NCBI GenBank assembly: GCA_013397115.1 | Contig: VWZW01002326.1 | Location: 385,716 to 449,715, forward strand | Length of the DNA stretch: 64,000 bases | Direction: 5' to 3' | Source: Edolisoma coerulescens | Lineage: Eukaryota > Chordata > Aves > Passeriformes > Campephagidae | Shown here: piece by piece, positions 36,501 through 48,200 of the stretch | Layout: each line of letters starts with the position of its first letter | Numbering within the stretch: position 1 is the first letter of the stretch | Program-made: the position numbers and the translations under genes | Notes under the pieces: generated by a model | Told to the model about the DNA's origin: nothing | What the model saw: the letters and a program-made list of their open reading frames with translations, nothing else | The model's database searches: none

Positions 36501-39500
36501 GACTCAGCTCTTATTCAGGCCGTGAGGTTGGATGATTTTGCTTTTGAGATGGAAGTTCCTTACGCCTGCTGTGCAGTGTGGGTGTCCAGATGGGAACCGA
36601 GGATGAGCTTGGTTGTTTCTTCAGAAGTTCTGCAGAGTTGAGGCTCCCCTTCAGTTGCACCAGCTCCTGGACACCCACACACAGCAGGACCAGGCCAGGA
36701 TGGCAGCACGACCTGTCTCTCAGGAGATTTTAACACCAGAGGAATGATAACACACACACAGATACAGTACCCTGCTTGAGAATGGGCCCTGACACTGTCA
36801 TTGGGAGGGGTTAATTAATGCTTGAAAGGTTAGTTTAATCACCAAAATGCAGAAACCCATGACACACATCCTCAGATTCCTCTTGCACTATATGGATGAA
36901 GAGGAAGGCATGCTGAAGGTGGTTGCAAACTATTTTTGTTGTCTAGCCTGAAAAAATTGAATTCCTTCTCTTCCTCTGTGAGGACAGTCATTTAATGCCT
37001 TTCACTTTCCACAACACCTTTTTGAACACCTCCAGGGATGAGGGCTCCACCATCTCCCTGGGCAGCCCCTTCCAATGTCTAATCACCCCTTGTGTGAAGA
37101 AATTTCTCCTGATGTCCAACCTAAAGGTGACCTGGTCAACTCTGGGGATAGAAAAAAACATCAAAAATAGCTTGTGGCAAGAAGTGGAGATTTTCCCTAT
37201 AACTAACCTGCCAAATCTGGCAAGTCCCAGGCACTGAGCAAAGGGCTCACACAAAGGGGTCCATCCACGTGCGCTCTGGAGGTCAGAGACCAAAGGAACA
37301 GCCACAAAATGCTTGTGCAGAACACTGTGGTTGATGTGTCCAGGACCATGTGGAGATGCAGCCAAGACCAAAAAGGTCACCAGCTGCACCTGTGCCTACA
37401 ATGGTGGGTGGCACTTCTCTGCTTTCTGCCACCGAGGAAGGGCACAACAGCTGAAGCTGACTGAGGTTCAGAAAAATGAGTGAGGCATTACTGAGATAAA
37501 ACAGAGTACACATCCTTGCATCCAGGCTTTGCTGGGTGAATCCTTTTGCCCCTCTATCCAATATGGGCTGGGTGGGGAAATCTAGGGGAAGAAAAACAAG
37601 GAAGGAGAGAGCGGATCCCAACATCCATAGAGTCATAAAATAGTTTCAGTTGAAGAGAATCTTTAAAGCTCATCTTGTCCAACCCCCCTGCCGTGGCCAG
37701 GGACACCTTCCACTATCCCAGGTTGCTCCAAGCCTTGTCCAGCCTGGCGTTGGACACTTCCAGGGGTGGGGCAGCCACAGCTTCTCTGGGAAACCCCCTT
37801 TTCAAAAAATTTCCTCCTTACATCCAATTTAAATCTCTACTCTTTTAGTTTCAAAACATCAACCATTGTCCTTGTCCTGTCACAACAAGTCCTGTCCCCA
37901 TTTTGCTTGGAGCCCCTTTAGGCCCTGGCAGGGGCTCTGAGCTCTCCCTGGAGCCTTCTCTTGTGCAGGGGAACACCCCCAGCTGTCCCAGGCTGGCTGC
38001 AGAGCAGAGGGGCTCCAGCCCTGGGAGCATCTCCGTGGCCTCCTCTGGCCTGGCTGCAGCAGCTCCAGGTCCTGTGCTGTTGGAGCCCAGGGCTGGGGCA
38101 GCTCTGCAGGTGGGGTCTCACCTGAGCGGGGCAGAGGGGCAGAATCCCCCCTCCCCTGCTGCCCTCGCTGGGGATCAGCCCCGGGCACGGGGGGTTCAGG
38201 GCTGGGGCAGGTCCAGCTCTCACCCACCAGTATCCAACTTCACCCTGACAGACAATGCTGAGGGTCCACCAAGACCAAAACTTCATTCCGGGTGTTTTGC
38301 ACCAGACCTGCCTTTGCAGCCTGACCCACTTTCCCTCCCCTGTTTCGATTCCCACAGCCGCCCCCAGGATCATTAACATCACGGTCAGCTCCAACAGGGA
38401 CCACACTTTCCAGGCCCGCTGCACGGCCGAGGGGGAGCCAGTGCCCGCCCTGACCTGGACCGGACCCCTCTACAGCAACCTGAGCTCCGCCAGCAGCTCC
38501 GGCCACCGCGTCAGCAGGGAGCTGCAGTCCCTGACCCACGACGGGAAATACACCTGCACTGCTGTCAACAGCCACGGCAGGGCAGAGGGGGCCCTCTACT
38601 TCTACAAGTTCAGAGCCTCCGACAGCTCCTCCTTCATGATCCTGATCTTTGTGCCGCTGGGAATAAAGGTGCTCATTTTGCTGGTGATGCTGAGCTTCAC
38701 CGTCTTCTCCAGAGAAGGTCAGTGTCCTGCCTTCCCTCCAGCCGACTGGCAACCAGGGATGGATGCAGCAGATGAAGTCAGGCAGGAGGGGACTGGGTTT
38801 ATTTGAGGGGGGGTGAGGGAAATATTAATGATTTTATGATTTTCTACCCTAGAAGGACAATTCTAGTAGGAAGAGCCAAGAGCGCTTGGCTGGCTGGTCA
38901 CAGCCTGCTGACAGAGGGGCCTTTGAAAATTCAGAGGGGGCAAGAGTTTCCCTGTGCCCGAGAAGAAATGTTAATAAACCAACAGAGGGGAAATTAGAGG
39001 AGAAGCTACTGCCTACATAACCAGATTTTTTTTTTCTTGAAGCAGGCTAATTAGTATCTCTTCCCCTGTAGCCCACAGCCAGGATTCACCTTTGCTGCAT
39101 CCCACACAAGTTTAATCTCCTGTTATGAGCATCCTCATTTCACAGACCGCCCCTGTCAGTCCCCCAGGGCCTCACTACCCACTACCCACCATTTGTGAAA
39201 TCCCACCTTCCAGCCACACCAAGGCTGTGAGATCAGGGAATGCCCAGCTTACAGGAGATGAGAATCAGCCTGTGGACTGAGGGATACAACATCCCAAGCA
39301 GCCAGGAGGCCGCTGGCCCCCAGCCCTCCAGTGCTGCTGAGTGGTGGTGGCGGCATGGGCAGGAGGGGACAGAGAGGAATGAGATGTCACATCACTGTGA
39401 CTCATCTGTAGGGACAGTCTGATGTCACACTCATGGAAGCCACCACTTGTCTTGAACACTAGAAGTTGACAGACCAACCAAAAATGCTTTGCTCCTTATA

Positions 39501-41400
39501 TTCCAGTGCCTAGTTCCCAAGAACATGGAGAGGGCCACACACCTGACTTCAGGGCTTCTTCCCATTCACTGGAGTGTCACAACCACGCTCCAGTGCAGCT
39601 TCCCAACAGCTCTAAGTCACTCCTGGCTTTCCCAGCCCACTCTGACCTCATTGCTAACCCACATCATCCTTCCCCCTTCACAGGTCCCCCCTCTGCTCCA
39701 TCCAGCCTGGCCAGGTAAGGATGTCTTGCCTTCTACTCATGTTACCCTGCAGGAGAGTGAGGATGGCCAATGTGAGGAGTGCAGCGTGTCCTTGGTCTTG
39801 GTAACAATTCTCTGGCCTCAGAACAGGCTCCTGGGGCAAGGAGAGGGTTCAGCTGATGGCCAGGTGAGCCAGTGTAAGGGAACAAGGACCGGACACTGCT
39901 GGGAGGAGGTTCTGCCTCGGGCACAGCTGAGAGGAGACCCCAGTGGTGTGAGGACAAGGGACTGGGTAGCAGGGTGGAGAGACCACAGCACATGGCTGCT
40001 GCACCAGCAAAGGGCTAACAGAAGTTTGGATGTGCCATAAGCCCAGAGCATGGCTGGAAGGCTGCAGCCAGGCTGGGAGAGCTGGGGCTGTTCACCTGGA
40101 GAAGAGAAGGCTCTTGGAAGTGTCCAAGGCCAGGCTGGACAGAGCTTGGAGCAAGCTGGGATAGTGGAAGTTATCCCTGCCCATGGCAGGGGGTGGCACT
40201 GCATGAGGTTTAAGGTCCCTCCCAACCCAAACCATTCCATGGTTCTGTGATGCCACATTAAACTAACAATGGATCATCCACCCAAGGGAAAGGTCAGGCA
40301 GGGATGGGGTCTGTGCTGACACTGTGAAACAGAAATCTTCCCCTCCCTCTGCATCTCAGTTTGCAATGGAGCAGAAAAAGTTGCCACACCAAAGCTGATG
40401 AGCTCAGCCAAGTGTGCAGGGAGGGTATGGAGAGAGCAAACAGCCCAGCTCGGGTGTGACAGGGCCTGATTCTTGGGCTGGCATCCACACTATGCTCCCA
40501 CAAACCCCTGACATTTCCCATTACCCAGCACAACACTGATCTTGGACACTCCTGACAGATGGGGTGGACAAACTACTGGGATGGGAAAATACAAACAAAA
40601 CAAAACAAAACAAAAAAATCCCACCAAAAACAACCCTTGGTCTAATGGTACAGAGGATGTATCTGAGGTCAAGGATAATTACATCTGCATGGGGCTGCCC
40701 CCTTTCAATCTGAGTAGTTTCATTTCTTTGTGATATCTCCTTCCTGAGTTACCCCTACATGTCTCCTTCCCTGACCTTACCCAAGAACAATAGCCAGGGC
40801 CATCCCAGCAGGACTGTCAAGTGTCCAGGGCACAGCCAAAGAAACAACAAGGAATTCAATCCTACAGTCAAATTTGTAATTACCTGTAAAAAGGCATAAA
40901 AAAAGCATAGTTTTGCTGATTTATCAGGGTCTAAACCACACTGCACCCTCGGTTATATTTGTATAGATACCTACATAGATAAGGCTTAAAGCTAGCACTT
41001 ACATGAGAAGATCCTTCACAGGAGAGGTTTGTCACAACCTCCTGAGGCCCTGAGGACGGCAGCACAGTGGATGCTAAGGGTGCAGGAGATTGCTCTGCAT
41101 GTTTTAAGATGTAAAAGCTTTTAAGGTGTAAAACAGCAGTTGCAACTCAGGCCCTTAAAAACTACTGTGAAGTAGGAGAGCATCTGTCTCTGTGTCTGTG
41201 ACACTCCGAGTGTCTGTGACACTCCGACATTCCCTGGAGCCACTTGCAAAGCCCAGAGCAGCTTGAACCATGCCCTGACCTTTCCCACGTCTCCTCCTGC
41301 CAGGCCACAGCTGCCAGAGTGCACCTACGAGAACTTTGACCGCAGACACGGAGGCAGCCAGAGCCTGCCCACAGGAGGGGCCGTGCCGAGGCGCAGCTGA
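33599..41400 (+). CDS. SIGLEC15: Sialic acid-binding Ig-like lectin 15, complete coding model
   Basis: Type I receptor of myeloid cells and osteoclasts that binds sialylated glycans and signals through DAP12. Coding exons: 33599-33650, 35523-35906, 38358-38717, 39684-39714, 41304-41400; all GT-AG, phases consistent, 307 residues (human 328). Order: short signal peptide (1-17), V-set domain (about 24-145) with Cys44-Cys122 and the Siglec-15-specific pair Cys75/Cys84, the sialate-binding Arg123 in YFCRVELAGD, then a C2-set domain (147-230) with Cys167-Cys212, a membrane segment (about 238-262) with a buried Lys249 for DAP12, and a short tail with CTYENF (282-287). The match to human is strong in both Ig domains (CTFTHP, LTAIWR, CTAEGEP, YTCTA.NS). 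The 20-residue shortfall lies entirely between signal peptide and V-set. The signal peptide exon is the least certain part. Introns 2 and 4 exceed 1.5 kb and carry CR1 copies. Confidence 0.93.
35255..35507 (+). repeat. CR1 3' end directly before SIGLEC15 exon 2
   Basis: 'attagatattaggaagaaat', 'ggttgcccagagaagctgtg', 'ccctgcccatggcacgggga', 'ccttccagccaaaccaatct' and the tail 'gcagttccatgatc'. Sense orientation. Its end is about 15 bases from the splice acceptor of exon 2 (AG at 35,521-35,522), so the branch point must lie inside or at the edge of the element. Confidence 0.92.
37010..37135 (-). repeat. CR1 fragment in SIGLEC15 intron 2, minus strand
   Basis: 'ttgaacacctccagggatga', 'tgtctaatcaccccttgtgt', 'aagaaatttctcctgatgtc'. 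Lacks the tail. Confidence 0.85.
37627..38228 (-). repeat. Long CR1 (about 600 bp) in SIGLEC15 intron 2
   Basis: Starts with the tail ('agagtcataaaatagtttca') and extends unusually far: 'cccagctgtcccaggctggc', 'gggctccagccctgggagca', 'tgcaggtggggtctcacctg', 'ctggggatcagccccgggca'. It ends about 130 bases before the exon 3 acceptor and gives rise to long spurious open frames in several registers. Confidence 0.92.
40060..40250 (+). repeat. CR1 in SIGLEC15 intron 4, internally deleted
   Basis: The block 'ggctgttcacctggagaaga' is joined directly to 'ggaagtgtccaaggccaggc', omitting some 200 bases present between them in the copy at 21,760. Ends 'accattccatggttctgtga'. Confidence 0.9.
41192..41227 (+). 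repeat. 18-bp tandem duplication in SIGLEC15 intron 4
   Basis: Two identical copies of GTGTCTGTGACACTCCGA in direct tandem, about 75 bases before the last exon. Each unit contains the small inverted repeat GTGTC/GACAC. Confidence 0.9.
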
Positions 41401-41494
41401 GGAGGAGACATGGACCCACCCCCACCAGCTCCCCACACGGGTGTCCTTCCCCAGGGAACACAGAACTGGCCTTGGCTGAGGCACAGAAGGCCAG

Positions 41495-41560
41495 ACCAGC
41501 CTCGGGGAGGTTGGAACTGGATGATCTCTACGGTCCCTTCCATGATGCTATGAGTTCCAA
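41495..41560 (+). repeat. CR1 tip in the SIGLEC15 3' UTR
   Basis: 'ggttggaactggatgatctc', 'ggtcccttcc', 'atgatgctatgag'. About 100 bases after the SIGLEC15 stop codon. Confidence 0.8.
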
Positions 41561-41607
41561 CCCTGCTGCTCCTCACAAGTGAGAGCAGCCTTTAAGGGGA
41601 AAAGAGA

Positions 41608-41613
41608 AATAAA
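41608..41613 (+). other. SIGLEC15: Candidate poly(A) signal of SIGLEC15
   Basis: AATAAA within 'gaaataaataaggg', 208 bases after the stop codon. It is the first such word downstream and would give a short 3' UTR containing the CR1 tip. Confidence 0.45.
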
Positions 41614-44600
41614 TAAGGGATGGAGCTGGAAGAGCAAAACACGATCTGCACAGGACATCAATTTTAACCTATCTGTGTGGTTTTAGCCCGTATCAGATAT
41701 TTAGCAAGCAGGTGACAGTATAAAATTGTCTCACTGCTTTTTGCTTTGGTATTTTTCAAACATCACTCCAAAAAGCCGTTTTCACCACTCCCCTTGTCCA
41801 ACCACATCCAAGTGGGCTACTGACGTGTTTCAAATACTAGCTGTGGCAAAACACTACTGGAGTTTCTGATGGGGTTTGTTTCCTTTTTTAGAATTATTCT
41901 TATTATTCCTAAACATCCAGAAGAGTTTATTTAAGATTTAAAAGAAACCTTAACTTTAAAAGAGGCATCCAAGCAAAAATGGAAGACGTTTTCTAAAAAC
42001 TGGTAGAGCTGAAAGCAGGACACGAGAAGCCTAAACTAGTCTGTGTTCTAACTTTACTGCAGCTCTGAGCACCCAGAAACTCAGAGCTTTGTGATAAATG
42101 TGCTTTGTGAAAATGTTCCAATACAGCAAATTGTTGGGGATTTTTTTAAAGCTAAAGAAATTATTTCTAAACCATTTACATCCCTGTGTTACACAGAGTT
42201 TTTTTAACGCCTGACTACTCATTTCTTAAATCTCTCTCTTCTGAGATGAAGTCACTACTACAAAGTCACGAAGGCCACAAAGTCACAAAGGCCAACCAGA
42301 GACAAATCTCTAACCCAACAGTAAACATCCTCCAAGATCAGATGAACAGGCCCAGCTTACGGTGTAGGGCAATGTGGGTCAAGCTGGAGTCCTGGAGAGG
42401 CAGACAGAGGCCCAGGATAGGGCTGGAAAGAGCAACACATTGGCTTAGATGAGGAGGAGGAGAAAGAATTAAGAAAGAGCAAGTGGCTTGAACCTACTTT
42501 CACGTTTATACTGCTGGATTTGATGCTCTGTGCAACCATCCCAGTGCAGCAGCTCCAAAACTGTTCCCTGAACAATCCTGCTCCGGGTAACAATCACCAA
42601 ACTGCTACTGAAATACCATCAAGCCTGCAAGCTCAACCCCAGGCTGGGAATTATTGTTTTGAAGTTCACCTCTTCATAATACCTGCACTGGGAAAGCAAA
42701 GCAGAATTTTAAATGACTTGGCCAGGATAATAAGGGGGGGGAAAAAATAGATGCAAGGATATACTTGAACCAGATCTTTTAAATCCCACCTTAAAATCCC
42801 AGCAGTGACAAAGCCAGATTTAATAAAAATAAGAAGAGATGCAAAGAGAAAAGGAAGTTACAGCAGACAGTATAGTCACAGACCTGTGAGCTCAGTTTCA
42901 CAGAGGAAAGAGACCTCAGAGATATTAATTGGACAAATTGAATTGGATTTCTGAGCCCTTGTGACTTACAGACACAGAGTAATGAGAACCCATTTCTACC
43001 TCTAGGGATTGAGGCTTGGCTTTCTGAATTTTTCTTTCAAAAATTACTTCTTTAACTCAACTAGTTTGGGTCCAGATAGAAGCATCAGACCTCGTGTCTC
43101 AAAACCAACTTGTTCACCCTGGTTCTCCTGGGAGACTCAAACACCCACTCAAACCAGTATAAAGTGGAGGGACAAAACACAGCACTGCACACACCAGGAG
43201 GCTTCTGGTATTGAACTCATCTGGGAGATGGAGGGAATGCCTAAGTCTTTCCAGTAAAACTAGAAGGAATAAAAAGTCAGTCTGTTGGGCACCACTTCGA
43301 AAATAAGGCCTCAAGCTCTGGAGTTCACATTTGCACAGAGAACTACAATACAGGTTCAGACTTCAGCCACTGCCACACTGATCATGAAGCCAGAAGACTG
43401 GTCTGTGGTGACACATACAGCAGTTACGTGTTATCTGATGTGGATCCTTCTACCAAGTTGAAAATACCACAGTGTCTGTCACAAATTGCTTGATTTTCCT
43501 TTTTTATTTTGCATGGTCTTTGCAGACAGAGCATGTTATAAATACAACATCTGTAAAAACTCAACAGCTGAAACAATTCCTCATTTTGAAAGTGCATGTC
43601 AAACACATATTTCCAACTTCTTCACATTTATATGCAACTGATCAATAACATTGAGCCTAATAAACCCGGTGGTTTTAAGTCTTTGGGGGCAAAAGCAGCA
43701 GAATGTATTCCTCCAGACACGAATTTTCCAAAAGAGTCTGTTAAAAACCATGCTGCATTGGTATCTGGTTACTATACAGAGGGATGTACATATATATATT
43801 TATTTATAGGCTCGCAGATAGAGCAAAGAACTCTTAAGACCACATTAAAATGATGGTGATCTAATGACCTAGCTGGCATAATTAGCAGAATCTGCCAAGA
43901 AGGAAAAGGTGATCTGTCCTCTAGCACCAGAACCATGGTTTAAGAGCAACAGTTCAAAGCATCACTGACCAGACAGTAGGTAGCACATTTCTATCCCCTA
44001 TTGACCAGAACTCATGTTTTAACATGCAACCATGTCATGAACACAAAGGCACAATTAATGGAGGAAGAGAAAAAGCAATCAGCTCCTTCACAGAGCTGCA
44101 GGGACTGGGACTGCAGGACCTTGGGCCAGCTCAAACAGATCAGTGATTAAAGGGACATCAAACAAGTACCGGGAAAAATTCACCTTCTGCTTTTCCTAAA
44201 CAAAAGTGCATCCTATGATCAGACAAGGCAACAAAAGCAGTGATCATTCAGCTGAAACAACAGATTTAAAGGCTCATGGTTCATGCTTTGGCAACAGAAT
44301 TGTAACAAGTGATCACCAAATTTAATACAACAAAAATACCTCTTCACAGTGTCATCTAAAATCCTGTCATGTCATGCCCAGCCAGGCAGAATAAAATAAG
44401 CTTAAGTGGTGGTTGTTAAACATTTCCTGAACAACCAGACTTTAGTAATTAAGGAATCCTATTTAATATGATCATATCTGACTGTTCCCCTCTCAGACAC
44501 TGGAGATCCAGAAAATATGTCTCTGGATTTAAATCCCCTTGAACTTGGCTAGAAGTTACTTCCATTTAATCAAGCAATATAGATACAGACACACTAATAT

Positions 44601-45253
44601 TTAGAAAACAGGAAAAAAAATGTTCTTTAGTTCCTATTTTTGTTGGTATTTACAGAAGTGGGTAAAGATTGTAGGCATGCTGCTAAACTACAGATTTCTG
44701 TGGGATAGCAAAAAAGTCAAGATTTAAAATACCATCTTCTCAAATACAGGGATTTCACAAAAATCGCTAGACACACACTCAGGTAAGACTCAGGTATCCT
44801 GGTTAAGAAAGTCAAACCTCTTTTACACACAATCCTCCACTCACTTTGAACTGGCCTGAGTGATGACACACTGGAAAATAAAAAAAGGCACCAAGCAAAA
44901 ACTTCAGACACTACAGGATGAGCTGTGCTGACTAGTGATTAGTACACCTATCCCCAGGCACCCTTCTCTCCAAAGAGCACCACGCACAGAAGATATTCAA
45001 GTGTTTTCAGTCAAAATAAAAAAAAACCACCAACCAAAAAAACCCAAAAAACCCAAACCATTAAGCAATTCCACAGGCCTAAAACTCAAAAGGAAAGCAA
45101 GAAAACCTTGAAGTGGAGAAAACTTGACAGTGTGCAGTTCCTATTCACAGGTCTGACTTAATTAAAGTGGAACTCTGAAGGTAAAAATCATTTGTGCAAT
45201 AAGGGCACTGTTTGTAAACCAGAGCCGCCGCCGGCCCCGCGCACCTGGCACCG
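41614..45253. other. Space between convergent SIGLEC15 and EPG5
   Basis: About 3.6 kb of AT-leaning sequence with no recognisable CR1 and no gene-like frame. It includes a 17-bp near-perfect tandem duplication at 42,260-42,293 (acaaagtcacgaaggcc and a one-mismatch copy), an A/C-rich tract at 45,018-45,065, and probably the 3' UTR of EPG5. Confidence 0.6.
43799..43804 (-). other. EPG5: Candidate poly(A) signal of EPG5
   Basis: Plus-strand TTTATT, that is AATAAA on the minus strand, about 1.45 kb beyond the EPG5 stop codon. Another lies at 43,503-43,508. The human EPG5 3' UTR is long, so either position, or one further left, is possible. Confidence 0.35.
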
Positions 45254-48200
45254 CTACCGAATGCTGTCCAAATAATGCACTTCTGGGTACAGCGTGTTCA
45301 CGAGCAGGGACAGGAGGTTATTGCCATCCCGAAGGCAGTGCTCGGGGTGCTTGATGAACAGAGAGGCCTGGGAGAGCTGCTCTTGGTAATCCAGGTATTG
45401 TTTGTTGGATGACATGGCTTCAAGAGCATTCAGTGCCTACAGGGACAAGGGAAGATTCTGTTAGCTGGGTGCATTTCGGTCCGTAACGCACCACCATCTG
45501 CACAACTCCCCTAAAGCATCCTCACCTACTAGAGAACCCAGAGGACTCAGAACAAAACAATTGTAAACTCCCATAACAGTGTTTCAAGCCAACTTTTATT
45601 TTTCAAGCTGTTCTCTCCCCAAGATCAACACAAAAACTGTCCTATTAAGGCTTCCTAGGATTCTGTAACCCAAATATTGTCAAACACTTACTTCATGAAC
45701 TCAAGACATAGTTTCACAGAAATTATGTCAAACTAAAAGCTGCAATACACTTAAATCTTCACTTCAGGTTGTTCTTATGAATACATTGACTTTCATAAAA
45801 GTATTGTTTTGCTCCCATTAACAGTATTAAAGTTAGATATTAACTGTAAAGTTATAAATTACATGTAGAGAAGTCTCTGTTGGCAGGACTAATGTAGTGC
45901 AAATGTAGAAAATATTTCTGAACAAGTTTTATTCTTTTCTTAAAGAAACAAGTTTTACCGAGCTACTTTGCTTTGGTTTCCAACCAATTCCTCCTTCCTC
46001 TTCTCAAGTGCTAACTTAAAGAACACCACGGTCAGTGCACATGCTAAAGGAGGAATGTTTATTTGTCACAGGGCTTTTAAGTCCTGACCTCACATAAACA
46101 AATGTCAGTGTGAATGCAGCCCTGCTTTATCACTGAAAAGCAGTGCAAACCACAGCAGCACTGTTTTTTCCTGTTTGTTTTAAATTCCTTCTACCTGCTA
46201 TGTTCCAAACTTTCTGAAGTCAGGCTTTACAGACGTAAGTTCATCTGCCCCTTTTAAGTGTGTAAGATTAGAAAATGGTGCCTTCATACTAACACAGAAC
46301 ACTGCATAAAGTTTTACCCAGGATCACTTTAGGACAGAGCTCAAACACACAGTCCCACTGCCAAAGTTCAGCAACAAGGTGAGAGCAGGATTTACCTCGA
46401 AGAAATGCTTGCAGTGACTCTTACAAAGTTCACCCCAAAAGCTAAACAAGCACACAGAGAGGGCATGTCAAGCAGCCAGAGATGGGCACACCTCACCTGC
46501 TGAGCCTTCTGAGACAGCCTGGGCTCCGACCCGGCCTTGAGGCGCACCTGGCTCTCTGCAGGGATCTGCACCAGGAGGAAGGCGGACAAACTGCGGGCAA
46601 CCACCCGAAACCTGCACGGGGAGANCCACCCCTCTGCCATGGGCAGGGACACGTTCCATAAGACCAGGCTGCTCCAATCTGGCCTTGGACACTTCCGGGG
46701 GGGAAGGGGATCCCAGCTTCTCTGGGTATACACACAACAGGACACAAAACATACTAGAAGATAATATAATACCCTTCACATGAAATGTTGCATCAGTTTC
46801 AAGCCTGGCTGAAACACTCCTCCCCTCACATCTGAAATACTCCTCAGGTGACAGAATATAAAACATTATTACTGCCCAAATCAAGGGATGAGTTGAATGA
46901 CACCAAGAATTTGGTGTCAGGGCAATTTAAACAGCACTGCATCCCAGAAGGTCTTTATAAACACAGAGTTATGTTTAGGGGCAGGGTTGAATTGGTGTTC
47001 CACAAACATTTATGGGATTTTTTTCTCAGCATTCTTTCCAGAGTGAACTTGATTTTGACACCTAACAATCAAACTTGGTGTCTCTCTTTAGAAGGTAGAC
47101 TGAATCACAAGCAAGCACATGCTCCTTTGAGCTTCTCTTAACATTTCCAATACTTCAAGGTTAGGACAGAAAATGCAATGTGTCTGTTTTTAAACAAAAT
47201 CTTGTGAAGTCTGTGTAGAAAACTTGAAGCAGTTTTCTACAGACCAGCTGGAAGTATCTCCCTCTAACAAACAGTTACAATACGAAGTTTGTATCTGCCT
47301 ACAAACTTTGCTGGAGGTGGACAGAATCAGAACTGCAGTTTCTTTCCTTTTTCACCACAACCTTTGCAGAAATTCATACTCACTTCTTAACCTGATTAAC
47401 ACGCTGTCTGTGCTTTTTCTGTGACAGGCCCAAAAAACTTTGTAAATCTGGAGGCAGCCTGTATTCTGATCACCTTCTGACACTGCACTGGGCATTCTGG
47501 ATCCAGGCTGCAGTTTCTTCAACACCGTGACTCAAACCAATTGATTCACCACAGCTTCAGCTCTCACCTGGGTGACAAAGGAGACCTCCTGCCTAACCCA
47601 ATAGCACCAAGTATTCCAGAAGTGAGTCTCTCCTCAGCCAGCTGGCTCTGCCGGCCCTGGATGGACAGCAGGGTGCGGATGACAGATTCAATCAGAACAG
47701 GGTCATCTTGCTCCAGCTGCACCAAGGATAACTGCATGGCTTTATGCCACCACAGAAACAGCTTTGCCTCTTCCTTTGCTGAGCTTTAGGGAAGATGTAA
47801 GGAAAAAAAATTAGAGAAAATAAAAAGAGTCAGATGATAGGTTAAGAAGTTTATTCCTCTCCCCATTAGGTCCATGAAAAATTCAGACTGTTAATTAGTG
47901 ACAGCTGATTTTATTACATTAGGATAGCATAACTATACTACCCCACCAGTGATTATACTCCTGTAACTGCTACTGTTACAGATTTGATCCACCAGCTAGC
48001 AGGTTTTAAGGGCCTGTAAGAGGACAAAGAACAGTGCTTCCTTTTAAGCTTTACAACTGGAAATAAATGATACTGCAGTCGTAAGTGGATTTAAACTTGC
48101 CTAAGACTTGGCACAAAAGGAATGAAGCTGTATCTCTACTCGTTTGTTCTTTTCTTTACTTACCAATAAAACACTTTAGGAAGCACTGGATGTTGTTACC

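Noticed and set aside
37918..38424. Long overlapping frames on both strands of SIGLEC15 intron 2
   Set aside because: They are produced by the GC-rich CR1 copy at 37,627-38,228 and by the start of exon 3 read on the wrong strand.
39489..40040. 183-residue open frame, plus strand
   Set aside because: It overlaps SIGLEC15 exon 4 in a different frame and has no protein-like pattern. The real exon is 31 bases with good splice sites.
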